Source: Neobacillus sp. SuZ13 (lineage in GTDB: Bacteria; Bacillota; Bacilli; Bacillales; Cytobacillaceae). Taken from it: 64,000 nucleotides of DNA. Shown here piece by piece: positions 7,929 to 17,132 of the stretch. The DNA lies in the NCBI RefSeq assembly GCF_030123365.1, contig NZ_CP126107.1, positions 3,492,001-3,556,000 on the forward strand. Direction: 5' to 3'. Numbering within the stretch: the stretch's first letter is position 1; every line of letters starts with the position of its first letter. The position numbers and the translations under genes are program-made. The notes below the pieces were generated by a model. It made no database searches. It had not been told where the DNA came from and saw only the letters and a program-made list of their open reading frames with translations.

Positions 7929-8756
7929 CTAAGTATTTGTTACTCTATTCAAAAAGGTCAACGTCCTTGCAAATGCGTCCCTTGCATACTTAGGATGATA
8001 AGTCGGATTTGTATCATTGTAAAAAGCGTGATGCGCATTAGGATATACTATGGCTTCAAATGATTTCTCATGTTTCCTCATTTCTTCTTCAAAATCAGGA
8101 ATTAAGTTAGTAATATTCTTGTCTTCCCCACCATAGAATCCGAGCACTGGGCATTCGATATTGGCAATATTCTGATGTGGTGGACGTCCGTAAAATACTA
8201 TCGATCCCGCATGGTTAGGATCCTGTGTTGCTAGAGCAGCTGAAAGAGCTCCACCTAAGCAGAAGCCAACAGAAGTAACAGGCATACCTTTTGTCTTTTG
8301 CATTAAATTTCGTGCATAGTCAGCTGAATCTTTTAAGATGCGGATGAAAGTCTCAGATTTACTTTGATCTAACTTCCCAAAGAGAGTATTTAACGTGGTG
8401 CGCAGTGTCTCTTGTTTTTCTGATGGCTGTTGTAAGATAGCATTCTCACGTTCAGAAGGATTAAACCATGATGTATGTGGAATGGAATGTAAAAAGTTTT
8501 TCGCTTCAGCGATCATTTCCTCACTTAGTTCCTCTGGTCGAACGCCTTGATCAGCAAATAAATCTGGTGCGATGGCAACGTATCCAGCAGTTGCAAACCG
8601 CTCGGCAACATTTTGAATGTGAGCATCTACTCCCCATATTTCTTGGATTACGAGTACGGTTGGCTGGGGTTCATTTACAGGCTCAATTGAAGAAATATAG
8701 GCGCTTATCTTCCCATTTGTTCCGTTTAAAGATTGCCATTCCGATTGTATCGACAT
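7929..8756 (-). CDS. Dienelactone hydrolase family alpha/beta-hydrolase
   Basis: 275 aa, cytosolic. The catalytic cysteine sits in the nucleophile elbow GFCLGGALS, the acid is in GFYGGEDKN and the histidine in NAHHAFYND, which gives the Cys-Asp-His triad of dienelactone hydrolases. An upstream in-frame ATG would add 16 residues with no homology-like content. The ATG at 8756 (protein begins MSIQSEW) has a GAGGTG site 6 nt upstream, so I chose it. No chlorocatechol genes are nearby, so the natural substrate (a lactone or ester) is unknown. The gene is monocistronic. Confidence 0.87.
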   Translation of the reverse strand: MSIQSEWQSLNGTNGKISAYISSIEPVNEPQPTVLVIQEIWGVDAHIQNVAERFATAGYVAIAPDLFADQGVRPEELSEEMIAEAKNFLHSIPHTSWFNPSERENAILQQPSEKQETLRTTLNTLFGKLDQSKSETFIRILKDSADYARNLMQKTKGMPVTSVGFCLGGALSAALATQDPNHAGSIVFYGRPPHQNIANIECPVLGFYGGEDKNITNLIPDFEEEMRKHEKSFEAIVYPNAHHAFYNDTNPTYHPKYARDAFARTLTFLNRVTNT

Positions 8757-8896
8757 GTTACACCTCACTGTTTTGATTTTTTCTATATAGATAAAACATA
8801 ACACTTCCTACATAATTTACCATACTCAGTATACAAATATAAATAAATATAGAATATAAAAAACAGCTGTTATAAGAGAGTTGCCTACTATAAAAC

Positions 8897-8927
8897 AAAC
8901 CTCCCATTCGGTTAGATGGAAGGTTTG
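8897..8927 (-). terminator. Terminator of proline dehydrogenase gene
   Basis: The arms CAAACCT...AGGTTTG with inner CCAT/ATGG pairing are followed on the minus strand by TTTTAT. Confidence 0.7.
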
Positions 8928-8963
8928 GGGTTTCTTATAAAATTTTGTAGGCGCTTTAAAATA

Positions 8964-9947
8964 TTAGCGACGTTTTTTCTTATCAGCCTTAGTCAATCTT
9001 CCTAATAAAAATGCCCCTGCAGCAACACCAAGCACGGTATTCGTTTTTTTGTTAAAGACTTGCTTCGCGACAAGATTTAAGTTTTGAGGCCGTTCGGCAA
9101 GACGTCTCATGAAATATCCATACCAATCATTACCGAAAGGAACGTACGTACAGAAGTTATAACCTTCACTAGCCAGCTCCAGCTGCATGTCTTTTCGGAA
9201 CCCATAAAGCATTTGGAATTCAAATTTGTCATTCGGAATATCATGCTTCTTTACAAATTCCTTCACATGATTAATAATTCGATGGTCATGTGTAGCGATA
9301 GATGTGAATTTCCCATTTAACAGATGCCATTCGGCAATCTTAATAAAGTTCGCATCAATATCTTTTTTATCTTGATAAGCGATTTCTGCTGACTCTTTAT
9401 AAGCACCTTTTACTAGACGAATGCGGAAATTTTGATATCTTTCAAGGTATTCTTGCGCCTTGTGGAAGTAGGATTGAATCACTGTACCGACATTATTGTA
9501 TTCCAACGATAAGTCGTCCAATAGATTAAAGGTTGGTTGTAAGTGCTTGAAGTCTTCCATATCAATATTGACAAAAATATCATATTGATTTGCTTTATCA
9601 ACGATTTCTCTTACATTATTTAAACAGAATTGGTAATCAATATCTAAGCCTACTTGCGTTGGTTTTAACGAGATATGTGCATCCACTTTATGCTCCTGAA
9701 TAGCATCGATGACGTTTAGAATTTGTTCTTTTGCTTGAGTTGCCTCTTCTTCTTTAAAAACAAATTCCCCTAAGTTATCAACCGTACATGAAATTCCATG
9801 TGCATTCAGCTCTTTAATACTTTGAATTACTTCAGGTATATTGGTACCAGCTACGACACTTTGTGCCCCTAGTTTTAAGCCATATTTTTTAGCTGTACTA
9901 TTTAAAAATTGATTTTGTGATAAGCCCATAAAAATGTCTTTCAACAT
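8964..9947 (-). CDS. Proline dehydrogenase
   Basis: 327 aa, an FAD enzyme that oxidises L-proline to pyrroline-5-carboxylate. The TIM-barrel signature segments are present: SLKPTQVGLD, the FRIRLVKGAYKE strand-loop, ATHDHRII, FEFQMLYGFR and the C-terminal YGYFMRRLAERPQN, whose RR and E residues bind proline. Length equals the monofunctional Bacillus PutB/FadM type, not the bifunctional PutA. AAGGGG lies 8 nt before the ATG. No P5C dehydrogenase or proline permease is adjacent. The last residues are very basic (KADKKKRR). It is monocistronic, with its own terminator. Confidence 0.9.
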   Translation of the reverse strand: MLKDIFMGLSQNQFLNSTAKKYGLKLGAQSVVAGTNIPEVIQSIKELNAHGISCTVDNLGEFVFKEEEATQAKEQILNVIDAIQEHKVDAHISLKPTQVGLDIDYQFCLNNVREIVDKANQYDIFVNIDMEDFKHLQPTFNLLDDLSLEYNNVGTVIQSYFHKAQEYLERYQNFRIRLVKGAYKESAEIAYQDKKDIDANFIKIAEWHLLNGKFTSIATHDHRIINHVKEFVKKHDIPNDKFEFQMLYGFRKDMQLELASEGYNFCTYVPFGNDWYGYFMRRLAERPQNLNLVAKQVFNKKTNTVLGVAAGAFLLGRLTKADKKKRR

Positions 9948-10103
9948 AGCGATTACCCCTTGCTGTTGTTTTTACCATCATTATAGCATACGCTTTCATT
10001 AATATTTATTTTGCGAATTTTCCAACTTAAACACCATTTCTGATGCTGGACTTTCGCCCATTTTCACCCTCATTTCCTGTTTTACCTATAATTTCCAAAC
10101 TTA

Positions 10104-10291
10104 TTATCCTCCATCGACCAGAAGTTTATTCATTTCATCATCATTATGGATTTGATCTATAATGACCAGACTATCTATTAATGAATCATCTGTTGGTTTG
10201 GTTCATCTTTCTGTAAATGATTTTTCAAATTATCTACAATCCTCCGCATGAGGTCATGATTACGGGTTAATTGGATCACTGTGGTCACCAT
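10104..10291 (-). pseudogene. Possible frameshifted remnant of a small gene
   Basis: On the minus strand an ATG at 10291 opens a frame of 37 codons (ending ...KDEPNQQMIH). A shift of one base at the break restores a second open frame (DDSLIDSLVIIDQIHNDDE...) to a stop at 10104. Both halves are hydrophilic and helix-prone and would join into a protein of about 62 residues. No good ribosome site is visible and I do not recognise the family. It could be chance. Confidence 0.25.
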
Positions 10292-10379
10292 ACATTAGTA
10301 GAATACTAAAAATGAAAATAATTATAATATTTTCCATATAACCTATCTATAAACTAAAAAAGAGTGTGTAACAAAAAAA

Positions 10380-10391
10380 GGTGTCAGGCAC
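10380..10391. repeat. Dispersed GGTGTCAGGCAC motif, copy 2
   Basis: A perfect 12-mer copy in the intergenic region, 13 bp upstream of the -35 box of the S1-domain gene. Confidence 0.7.
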
Positions 10392-10403
10392 TTGATGAAA
10401 GAA

Positions 10404-10433
10404 TTGATATTATCCCTATATATTTGTTATAAT
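10404..10433 (+). promoter_or_regulatory. Sigma-A promoter of the S1-domain gene
   Basis: TTGATA and TATAAT are separated by 18 bp, about 40 bp upstream of the start codon. Confidence 0.75.
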
Positions 10434-10471
10434 GAGGTGGTTGTAACATTATTGAGGAGGAACATTTTTTT

Positions 10472-10921
10472 ATGTCAATCGAGGTAGGTAGTAAGGTACA
10501 AGGTAAAGTAACAGGCATCACTAGTTTTGGGGCATTCGTTGAATTGCCTGGTGGCACAACAGGGTTAGTTCATATCAGTGAGGTAGCCGACAGCTATGTA
10601 AAAGACGTTAATGACCATTTAAAAGTTGGCGACCAAATTGAAGTTAAAGTAATTAGTGAGAAGGACGGAAAGACTGCCTTGTCCATCAAAAAAGCAATAG
10701 ATAAGCCCGAAGGACAAACCTCATCTTATTCCCAACGCCCACCACGCCAGGGAAGAGTAGATAACCGTTCTAAAGATTTCCGTTCAAAGAGCAATTTTAA
10801 ACCAAAGGAAAATTTCGAAGATAAAATTGCGAAATTCTTAAAGGCTAGTGAAGAGAATTTATCTACCTTAAAACGAAGCACTGAAACAAAACGTGGCGGT
10901 AGAGGCGGAAGACGCGGATAA
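10472..10921 (+). CDS. yabR: S1-domain RNA-binding protein, YabR-like
   Basis: 149 aa, cytosolic. An OB-fold S1 domain fills residues 1-75 with the motifs GKVTGITSFGAFVEL, GLVHISEV and KVGDQIEVKV. A basic, low-complexity middle and a C-terminal segment ending in RGGRGGRRG follow, which should favour RNA or ribosome binding. The whole organisation, including the tail FEDKIAKFLKASEENLSTLKRS, matches YabR of B. subtilis, which lies downstream of divIC. Here the gene stands alone, so it may be a second YabR/YugI-type paralogue. GGAGG lies about 10 nt before the ATG, and a strong promoter and terminator bracket the gene. Confidence 0.8.
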   Translation: MSIEVGSKVQGKVTGITSFGAFVELPGGTTGLVHISEVADSYVKDVNDHLKVGDQIEVKVISEKDGKTALSIKKAIDKPEGQTSSYSQRPPRQGRVDNRSKDFRSKSNFKPKENFEDKIAKFLKASEENLSTLKRSTETKRGGRGGRRG

Positions 10922-10954
10922 CTTTATCGTTTATTAATACATCTATATATAGTG

Positions 10955-10988
10955 AAAGGCAAACATGTTAAGACATGTTTGCCTTTTT
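10955..10988 (+). terminator. Terminator of the S1-domain gene
   Basis: The stem AAAGGCAAACATGT pairs with ACATGTTTGCCTTT across a 3-4-nt loop, followed by T6. Confidence 0.9.
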
Positions 10989-11019
10989 TAATTGCTTCAT
11001 TCCTTAATTGAAGCAAAAA

Positions 11020-11045
11020 AAAGACAGGGCTTACCTGTCTTTTTT
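11020..11045 (-). terminator. Terminator of cysJI
   Basis: The stem AAAGACAGG/CCTGTCTTT is followed on the minus strand by a T8 run (also T-rich on plus). It lies 10 bp beyond the cysI stop. Confidence 0.88.
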
Positions 11046-11053
11046 TCATTTGA

Positions 11054-12772
11054 TTATTCGTGAAAATTGGTACCATCTGTCGTAGCTTTGATGATGCCAG
11101 CGCGAATTACATAATCACCGAAGTGCTCGCCATCTTCTCGTTCAGTCGCATAGCGAGAAAGTAAAATTCGAAGTTCACTTAAAATTTCTTCTTCGCCGAT
11201 GTTCTCTCTGAACATTTTGCTTAAGCGGCTGCCATCATGAGCTGCACCAAGATACATATTGTATTTACCTGGTGCTTTCCCGATAAACCCAATTTCCCCA
11301 AGCGCATGTCGGGCACAGCCATTCGGACAACCCGTCATTCGGATGGTAATTTCCTTGTCGCGAAGACCATTTTCATCGACAATGTTTTCAATTTTATTAA
11401 TTAACGTTGGTAAATAGCGCTCTGCCTCTGCCATTGCTAAACCGCATGTAGGAAGAGCTACACATGCCATTGAGCTACGGCGCAATGCTGAATAATGCTC
11501 ACCATCAGTTAAACCATATTGCTCAATAAGTTCGTTAATTTTTTTCTTATTTTGCGTGGAGACATTAGCGATAATTACGTTCTGATTTCCCGTTAGGTGG
11601 AAATCACCGGTATGGATTTTGGCAATTTCACGCAACCCTGTCTTAAGCTTGTAATCATTAAAGTCAGCGACACGACCATTCTCAATAAACAGAGTAAAAT
11701 GCCATTTTCCCTTAACGCCCTTAACCCATCCATAACGGTCGCCGTTATGGTCAAACTGGTATGGCTTTGCTTCATCTAAACTCCAACCAAGACGATGTTC
11801 CAATTCAGCTTTAACATTTTCTAGACCAAGTCGATCGACTGTGTACTTGAAACGAGCATTTTTTCGGACGGAACGGTTACCGTAGTCCCTTTGAATGGTA
11901 ATTGTTTTTTCAGCAATATCATATAATTGATCAGGTTTACAGAAACCAATAACCTTTGCAAGTTGAGGATAAGTTGCTGTGTCTCCGTGCGACATTCCCA
12001 TTCCGCCGCCAATCGCCACGTTAAACCCAATTAATTTTCCATCCTCAACAATCGCAATAAAACCAAGGTCCTGTGAAAAAACATCAATATCATTACCAGG
12101 TGGCACAGCAATTCCGATTTTAAACTTTCGAGGTAAGTAAAGTGGACCATACATTGGTTCAACTTCTTCAATTTCAGGTGTTCCGGCTACTTTTTCTTCG
12201 TCCAGCCAAATTTCGTGATACGCTCTTGTGCGTGGCAGTAAATCGTTGCTCAATTTTTTCGACCATTCATATATTTCGGCATGGATCTCAGATTGGTACG
12301 GATTCGAAGAACACATAACGTTTCGGTTCACGTCACCGCAAGCCGCAATCGTATCCATAAGTGCATTATGAATTCCCTGAATCGTACTTTTCATATTCCA
12401 TTTTAATATCCCATGCATTTGGAACGTTTCACGGGTAGTCAGTTTCAAAGTTCCATTACCATATTTATCAGCCAGGTCATCCATTACGAGCCATTGATCA
12501 GGTGAAGCAACCCCACCAGGAAGTCTAACACGAAGCATAAACTGGTATGCTGGTTCAAGTTTTTGTTTGGCCCGTTCATTGCGGAGGTCCCGGTCATCCT
12601 GCAAATAACTGCCATGATGTTTCATTAAACGGTTATCATCATCAGGAATCCCTGCACTTATCCGGTCTAGCATTACTTCTTTTAGTGTCCCGCGTAAATA
12701 ATTACTTCTTTCTTTAATACCTTCCACATCACTTGGAGGGCCTTCAGGCGCTTTTAAAATTTGATTAACCAT
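11054..12772 (-). CDS. cysI: Sulfite reductase (NADPH) hemoprotein beta subunit CysI
   Basis: 572 aa. It reduces sulfite to sulfide with six electrons from CysJ, using siroheme and a [4Fe-4S] cluster. The cluster and siroheme ligands are visible as C-x5-C in [10 protein letters not shown] and C-x3-C in GCPNGCARH. Siroheme and substrate arginines are expected in LRVRLPGG and the FQMHG region. An in-frame ATG at 12790 exists, but its own AAAGGAG lies inside that extension and fits the ATG at 12772 (begins MVNQILKAP, 7-nt spacing), as in B. subtilis CysI. It follows cysJ by 24 nt in one operon and ends at a strong terminator. Confidence 0.95.
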   Translation of the reverse strand: MVNQILKAPEGPPSDVEGIKERSNYLRGTLKEVMLDRISAGIPDDDNRLMKHHGSYLQDDRDLRNERAKQKLEPAYQFMLRVRLPGGVASPDQWLVMDDLADKYGNGTLKLTTRETFQMHGILKWNMKSTIQGIHNALMDTIAACGDVNRNVMCSSNPYQSEIHAEIYEWSKKLSNDLLPRTRAYHEIWLDEEKVAGTPEIEEVEPMYGPLYLPRKFKIGIAVPPGNDIDVFSQDLGFIAIVEDGKLIGFNVAIGGGMGMSHGDTATYPQLAKVIGFCKPDQLYDIAEKTITIQRDYGNRSVRKNARFKYTVDRLGLENVKAELEHRLGWSLDEAKPYQFDHNGDRYGWVKGVKGKWHFTLFIENGRVADFNDYKLKTGLREIAKIHTGDFHLTGNQNVIIANVSTQNKKKINELIEQYGLTDGEHYSALRRSSMACVALPTCGLAMAEAERYLPTLINKIENIVDENGLRDKEITIRMTGCPNGCARHALGEIGFIGKAPGKYNMYLGAAHDGSRLSKMFRENIGEEEILSELRILLSRYATEREDGEHFGDYVIRAGIIKATTDGTNFHE

Positions 12773-12796
12773 GGTGAAACTCCTTTCCATCCCAAA

Positions 12797-14617
12797 TCAG
12801 TATACGTCACGCTGATAACGTTTTTGCTGCTGCATTTCGGCTACATATTCTTCTGCTTTTTCACGGCTCAAGCAGCCTTCTTTTTCAATAATGTCAATTA
12901 ACGTATTATGAACATCATGGGCCATATGTTTTTCATCCCCACAAATGTACAGATGAGCACCTTCTTCAAGCCATTCAAATAATTCTTTACTGTTTTCAAG
13001 CATACGATGTTGTACATACACTTTTTCAGCTGTATCACGTGAAAAGGCTACATCCAATTTCGACAATACGCCGTCTTTCAGCCATTTTTGCCATTCTGTT
13101 TGATAAAGGAAATCCGTCACAAAATGCTGATCACCGAAAAACAACCATGATTTTCCTTCAGCACCGATTTCTTCACGCTCTTGCATAAAGGAACGAAATG
13201 GTGCTGCACCAGTCCCTGGTCCAACCATGATGATTGGGGCATCTGGGTTATTTGGCAGCTTGAAGTTTTCATTATGTTGGATATACACTGGCACGGTATC
13301 GCCTGGCTGCAGACGCTCCGCTGTCTGGATAGAACAAACCCCATTTCGTTTCCGGCCGTGTGCCTCATAACGAACCGCTCCGATTGTCAAATGAACCTCA
13401 TCCGGGTTTGCCGCTAAGCTGCTTGATATCGAATACAGTCGGGACGGCATTTTTCGAAGAATGGAAACAAACTCTTGTGCCGAGCCAACCCAAGGAGTAA
13501 AATCACGGACTAAATCAAGCAAATCGCGTCCATCCAAATAAGTCTTTAATTTCTCTTCATTACCTGGTGAGAGCAGTTCCTGTAAATTTTCATTTGCAGT
13601 AAGGCGGGCTGCCTTCTCAATCAACGGTTTCGTTAACGTCGTAATTTCAAAATGTGTGATAAGTGCTTCTTTAAGCGGGAGAATTTCTCCTTTTTTATTC
13701 ACAGTCACCTGTTGTTCTGGATCCCAGTTCATTTCCTCCAATAGTGAGGTAACAAGTGCGGGATCATTTTCTGGATAAATACCAAGACTATCTCCTGGTT
13801 CAAAGGTGAGCCCAGACCCTTCAAGCGACAACTCAAGGTGGTGTGTTTCTTTATTTGAGCCGCGCCCGTTTAGATTGATATTTTCTAGTACTTCGGCTTT
13901 AAACGGATTTGATCTTGAATACGTTGATTCTACTGCTTGAGTTACCAGTTCCTGAACTGGAACTTGGCTGCTGGCGTCTGCCTCTTTTAAATTACTAAGC
14001 ACACCTGCAAGCCATTCAGATGCTGGTTCATCGTAATCAAGGTCGCAGTCAAAGCGTGGGTAAAGCCTTGTACCGCCAAGTTCTTCCAAGCGTGCATCAA
14101 AGTCTTTTCCTGTTTGACAGAAAAATTCATACGAACTGTCACCCAGTGCCAAAACTGAGAAGCGAAGATGATCCAGTTTCGGGGCCCGTTTTCCATGCAG
14201 AAACTCATGAAAGGCAATGGCATTATCTGGCGGAGTGCCCTCTCCATGGGTACTAGCAACAATCAGCAGATTTTCAACCTTTTTCAAATTGTTAGGTTTA
14301 AAATCGCTCATTGATATAACAGTTACTTTGAAACCTGCTGCTTCAAGCGTCTTGCCCGCTTTCTTAGCAAGCCCCTGAGCGTTACCCGATTGTGAACCAA
14401 AAAGGATGGTTACATCTTTTGAAATGGCCGGAGCTGTGATTGCTCCCGGTTGTTCAGATACCTGGACATTTCCAGTCCCCGAAATCGAAGAAAATTGGGC
14501 TGCTGCCAAAAAACCGCTCAACCAGACTTTTTGTGATTCAGTCAACGTAGGCAGTATTCGGTTTAGTAGCTCTGCTTGTTCCTGATTAAAAGGACTATTC
14601 AATACTTGAAGTTGCAC
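12797..14617 (-). CDS. cysJ: Sulfite reductase (NADPH) flavoprotein alpha subunit CysJ
   Basis: 606 aa. It passes electrons from NADPH through FAD and FMN to CysI. Domains in order: a short N-terminal helix region, a flavodoxin domain (about residues 70-210; FMN loop GSQSGNAQGLA), an FAD-binding domain with connecting insert (about 225-450; RLYSISSS, GVCS) and an NADP-binding domain (MVGPGTGAAPFRSF, HLYICGD; C-terminal YQRDVY). The start is a GTG with GAGGTGG 7 nt upstream. Its promoter is at 14728-14756 and a perfect 12-bp palindrome lies in the leader. No CysL-type regulator gene is adjacent. Length is normal. Confidence 0.95.
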   Translation of the reverse strand: MQLQVLNSPFNQEQAELLNRILPTLTESQKVWLSGFLAAAQFSSISGTGNVQVSEQPGAITAPAISKDVTILFGSQSGNAQGLAKKAGKTLEAAGFKVTVISMSDFKPNNLKKVENLLIVASTHGEGTPPDNAIAFHEFLHGKRAPKLDHLRFSVLALGDSSYEFFCQTGKDFDARLEELGGTRLYPRFDCDLDYDEPASEWLAGVLSNLKEADASSQVPVQELVTQAVESTYSRSNPFKAEVLENINLNGRGSNKETHHLELSLEGSGLTFEPGDSLGIYPENDPALVTSLLEEMNWDPEQQVTVNKKGEILPLKEALITHFEITTLTKPLIEKAARLTANENLQELLSPGNEEKLKTYLDGRDLLDLVRDFTPWVGSAQEFVSILRKMPSRLYSISSSLAANPDEVHLTIGAVRYEAHGRKRNGVCSIQTAERLQPGDTVPVYIQHNENFKLPNNPDAPIIMVGPGTGAAPFRSFMQEREEIGAEGKSWLFFGDQHFVTDFLYQTEWQKWLKDGVLSKLDVAFSRDTAEKVYVQHRMLENSKELFEWLEEGAHLYICGDEKHMAHDVHNTLIDIIEKEGCLSREKAEEYVAEMQQQKRYQRDVY

Positions 14618-14673
14618 TTAAATCCACCTCACAAAGGATTATTAACTTATCGTGATCATTTATTTATCATGAC

Positions 14674-14685
14674 TTGTTATAACAA
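14674..14685. promoter_or_regulatory. Palindrome TTGTTATAACAA in the cysJ leader
   Basis: A perfect 12-bp inverted repeat between the predicted transcription start (near 14720) and the cysJ start codon. Its position suits a repressor operator for sulfur control. The cognate regulator is unknown. Confidence 0.35.
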
Positions 14686-14727
14686 TTCTTACAGTACACA
14701 ATTTTCAGTCAAAAAATGATTAATATA

Positions 14728-14756
14728 ATAATAGTTTTACTATTCCTATAAGTCAA
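14728..14756 (-). promoter_or_regulatory. Sigma-A promoter of cysJI
   Basis: The minus strand reads TTGACT, a 17-bp spacer, then TATTAT, about 110 bp upstream of the cysJ GTG. Confidence 0.65.
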
Positions 14757-14850
14757 GTCGGTTTTAACGATTTAAACCATTAAAATCTGCTAAAATTCAG
14801 ATTTTTTTAAAGTGGATGTAGGTTAACTACAACATTTTAATAATTAAATG

Positions 14851-14926
14851 ACGCAATGTTACAGCGTTCCGCGACACTCTTCCAATGCTTTGGCCTTTTG
14901 TCACGTTACACTGTCCTCATTGCGCC
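14851..14926. other. Long imperfect palindrome downstream of ftsZ
   Basis: CGCAATG...ACAG arms pair with CTGT...CATTGCG arms across about 76 nt, only some 17 bp beyond the ftsZ stop codon. No T-tract follows on the minus strand, so it is not a canonical terminator. It could be an RNA processing or stability structure, or a degenerate repeat. Confidence 0.35.
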
Positions 14927-14942
14927 AGAATTTTAGGAAATG

Positions 14943-16091
14943 TTATCTATTTCTTCTGTTTCGGTTACGCAAAAACGTCGGAATGTCAAGAGAATCATCT
15001 GTATCCTGTCCATAACTTCCATAATCATGCGAAGGCTCTTCATGATTCGCTTGTTCTTGTTTTGGCTGTGATTGGACCTGACTTCTAGATGGTCCTTCTT
15101 TTTGAATAGGCGAAGAAGGCCTAGTGGTTCGTGCCAATTTATCAACAAAACCAGTAGCAATAACTGTAATCATAATTTCATTTTTAAAATTTTCGTTAAT
15201 AATCGAACCAAAAATCATATTTAAATCTTTATCTGCTGCTGAAGCGACAAGGTCCGCTGCCTCTTGCACTTCATACAGACTTAAGTCTTTTCCGCCAGTT
15301 ATATTCATAAGAATCCCTTGTGCTCCGTCAATCGACGTTTCTAATAATGGACTAGAAATAGCCTTTTTGGCTGCCTCTACCGCGCGTCCATCACCTTTTG
15401 CAACGCCAATGCCCATTAAAGCTGTCCCTTGGTTACTCATAATGGTCTTTACGTCAGCAAAATCCAGATTAATTAATCCAGGAACGGCTATTAAGTCAGA
15501 AATCCCTTGAACACCTTGACGAAGAACATTATCCGCTTCTCGGAACGCTTCAATCATCGGCGTTCTTTTATCAACAATTTGCAATAGGCGATCATTTGGA
15601 ACTATGATTAATGTATCAACTGCCTGACTCATTAACTCAATTCCACTTGCTGCATTTGTGGCACGTTTACGGCCCTCAAATCCAAACGGACGGGTCACAA
15701 CACCAATTGTCAAAGCGCCAAGTGCGCGAGAAATTTCTGCAATCGCAGGTGCAGCACCAGTTCCAGTGCCTCCACCCATCCCAGCTGTGACGAAAACCAT
15801 GTCGGCTCCTTTTAAAACGTCCTCCAGCTGCCTTCTGCTTTCTTCAACCGCTTTTCTACCGACTTCTGGATTAGCGCCAGCGCCTAATCCTCTTGTCAAT
15901 TGTGCCCCAATTTGCATTTTAATTTCTGCTTTTGATAGATTTAGAGCTTGGGCATCTGTATTTACAGCTATAAATTCAACACCTTGAACTCCGCCTTCAA
16001 TCATCCGATTGACAGCATTATTCCCGCCGCCGCCAACACCAATTACTTTTATTCTAGCTACTTGATCTATATCCATGTCAAAATCCCACAT
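14943..16091 (-). CDS. ftsZ: Cell division GTPase FtsZ, outside a dcw cluster (probable second copy)
   Basis: 382 aa. A tubulin-like GTPase that forms the division ring. The nucleotide loop [13 protein letters not shown], the signature [10 protein letters not shown] (residues about 101-110), the T7 synergy loop [11 protein letters not shown] and the conserved C-terminal peptide [12 protein letters not shown] that binds FtsA, SepF and ZapA-type partners are all intact, so it should be functional. The ATG at 16091 (MWDFDMD) has AGGAGG at proper spacing; an upstream ATG 7 codons earlier does not. It lies between cysJ and a DinB gene, with neither ftsA nor bpr adjacent. B. subtilis keeps ftsZ directly after ftsA, so this is probably a paralogue or a relocated gene. 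Confidence 0.93.
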   Translation of the reverse strand: MWDFDMDIDQVARIKVIGVGGGGNNAVNRMIEGGVQGVEFIAVNTDAQALNLSKAEIKMQIGAQLTRGLGAGANPEVGRKAVEESRRQLEDVLKGADMVFVTAGMGGGTGTGAAPAIAEISRALGALTIGVVTRPFGFEGRKRATNAASGIELMSQAVDTLIIVPNDRLLQIVDKRTPMIEAFREADNVLRQGVQGISDLIAVPGLINLDFADVKTIMSNQGTALMGIGVAKGDGRAVEAAKKAISSPLLETSIDGAQGILMNITGGKDLSLYEVQEAADLVASAADKDLNMIFGSIINENFKNEIMITVIATGFVDKLARTTRPSSPIQKEGPSRSQVQSQPKQEQANHEEPSHDYGSYGQDTDDSLDIPTFLRNRNRRNR

Positions 16092-16155
16092 ATTATTCCT
16101 CCTACTTATCATCCATTTAATTATTTGCCTCGCTATTTAAAAAAATTCATAGATT

Positions 16156-16184
16156 TTTATAATCTAGCAATCGATTAGTTACAA
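16156..16184 (-). promoter_or_regulatory. Candidate promoter of the ftsZ gene
   Basis: The minus strand reads TTGTAA, a 17-bp spacer and TATAAA, ending about 65 bp before the start codon. Confidence 0.45.
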
Positions 16185-16457
16185 ATAATATATGTCGTAT
16201 GTATATTTATTTTCTTATTCGTATTTTACCAAAATAATAGCAGATTTAATATAGTAAGCTAACGCTCAATTCAGATAAATTTGATGAATTTTGTAGAAAA
16301 TACTAGCAAATTTGTTAAATTTATTAAACCATGTTGATTAGTAGTTCTTTTGAAATACATCCATCGATAGATATTTTGCCAATGATAGGATGCAGTTAAC
16401 AACCACCTATCATCTTGCTAGCATAATGATAGGGTGTCGCTAGCCTGATTCTAGTAA
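16185..16457. other. Intergenic stretch upstream of ftsZ
   Basis: No gene seen. The AT-rich sequence contains an imperfect inverted repeat at 16405-16435 (ACCTATCAT against ATGATAGGGT) and overlapping GCTAGC copies. It might be a distal regulatory site; no known operator is recognised. Confidence 0.4.
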
Positions 16458-16495
16458 GAAAAATACCGTTAATGCAGCAGCATTAACGGTATTTT
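16458..16495 (-). terminator. Terminator of the DinB gene
   Basis: A perfect 17-bp stem (AAAAATACCGTTAATGC and its complement) around a 4-nt loop, with T-rich ends in both directions. Confidence 0.88.
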
Positions 16496-16542
16496 TAATG
16501 ATTAACGTCTAAACTTGTGATTGAGCGGAACGGTATGTACTT

Positions 16543-17046
16543 TTATAAAGCGGGTGCTTCCATCCCCATTTGACTCCATTCTTCCCGTGCTGGTCCATAT
16601 ACTCCAGGTACATTTAATCCAGCTTGGCGCATTAAGACAGTCATTTGGCCGCGATGATGAATGATGTGTTTTATTAAAAGTGAAAGTGTCACTCCTTTTG
16701 GCATTTCCATACCAAACACGTTTTTCATTTCAGTTAATGATGCATCCGTCCATTGCTGCTGTACGGCTTCGATTGTGTCAGAAGTAACTTTTCGAAAAGT
16801 GTCAGCGATTGTTTTCGCAGAGGTCGGTACCGCATCTCCATTCTCTACATTTTCAACAGTGATGCCAAACTCGGTAAGCATTCCAGGTGTGCTCGCAACC
16901 ACATGCCATGCAATTCTCCCTAGCGTTCGGTCTTCTGGAGAAACTTCTTGTTGAAGTGATTGGTCAGTTAAACCATCTAACACCTTTTGCGTAGAGGATG
17001 CCTCTTGATTCCATTCTTGGATAAATTCAGCTATAGAAGTATACAT
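16543..17046 (-). CDS. DinB-family (DUF664-like) metal-dependent protein
   Basis: 167 aa, a predicted four-helix-bundle protein of the DinB/YfiT superfamily. The likely metal-binding histidines are in GRIAWHVVAS and in LIKHIIHHRGQM, the spacing typical of the family. Members include thiol-dependent transferases (bacillithiol or mycothiol S-transferases) and DNA-damage-inducible proteins of unknown activity. The ATG at 17046 (MYTSIAEF) has GGAGG 8 nt upstream, whereas the ATG five codons earlier overlaps that site, so the shorter form is chosen. It is monocistronic. Confidence 0.85.
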   Translation of the reverse strand: MYTSIAEFIQEWNQEASSTQKVLDGLTDQSLQQEVSPEDRTLGRIAWHVVASTPGMLTEFGITVENVENGDAVPTSAKTIADTFRKVTSDTIEAVQQQWTDASLTEMKNVFGMEMPKGVTLSLLIKHIIHHRGQMTVLMRQAGLNVPGVYGPAREEWSQMGMEAPAL

Positions 17047-17132
17047 GATTTTTGCCTCCATCTTTGATAAGCTTAACAGTAAAAGTATATCATTCTTGCC
17101 AATAACGGCAAATTTTCCGCATAAAAATATGT

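Larger units (their letters stand above)
9948..10403. other. 456-bp stretch with no intact gene
   Basis: No intact gene was found here. The stretch holds a probable frameshifted gene remnant (10104-10291, minus) and a GGTGTCAGGCAC repeat just upstream of the YabR-like gene promoter. The rest is AT-rich. Confidence 0.5.

Noticed and set aside
15124..15987. Plus-strand open frames opposite ftsZ
   Set aside because: Antisense shadows of a conserved gene; composition and lack of ribosome sites argue against coding.
16405..16435. Inverted repeat upstream of ftsZ considered as a CRISPR or attachment site
   Set aside because: Single imperfect repeat with no array and no integrase nearby.
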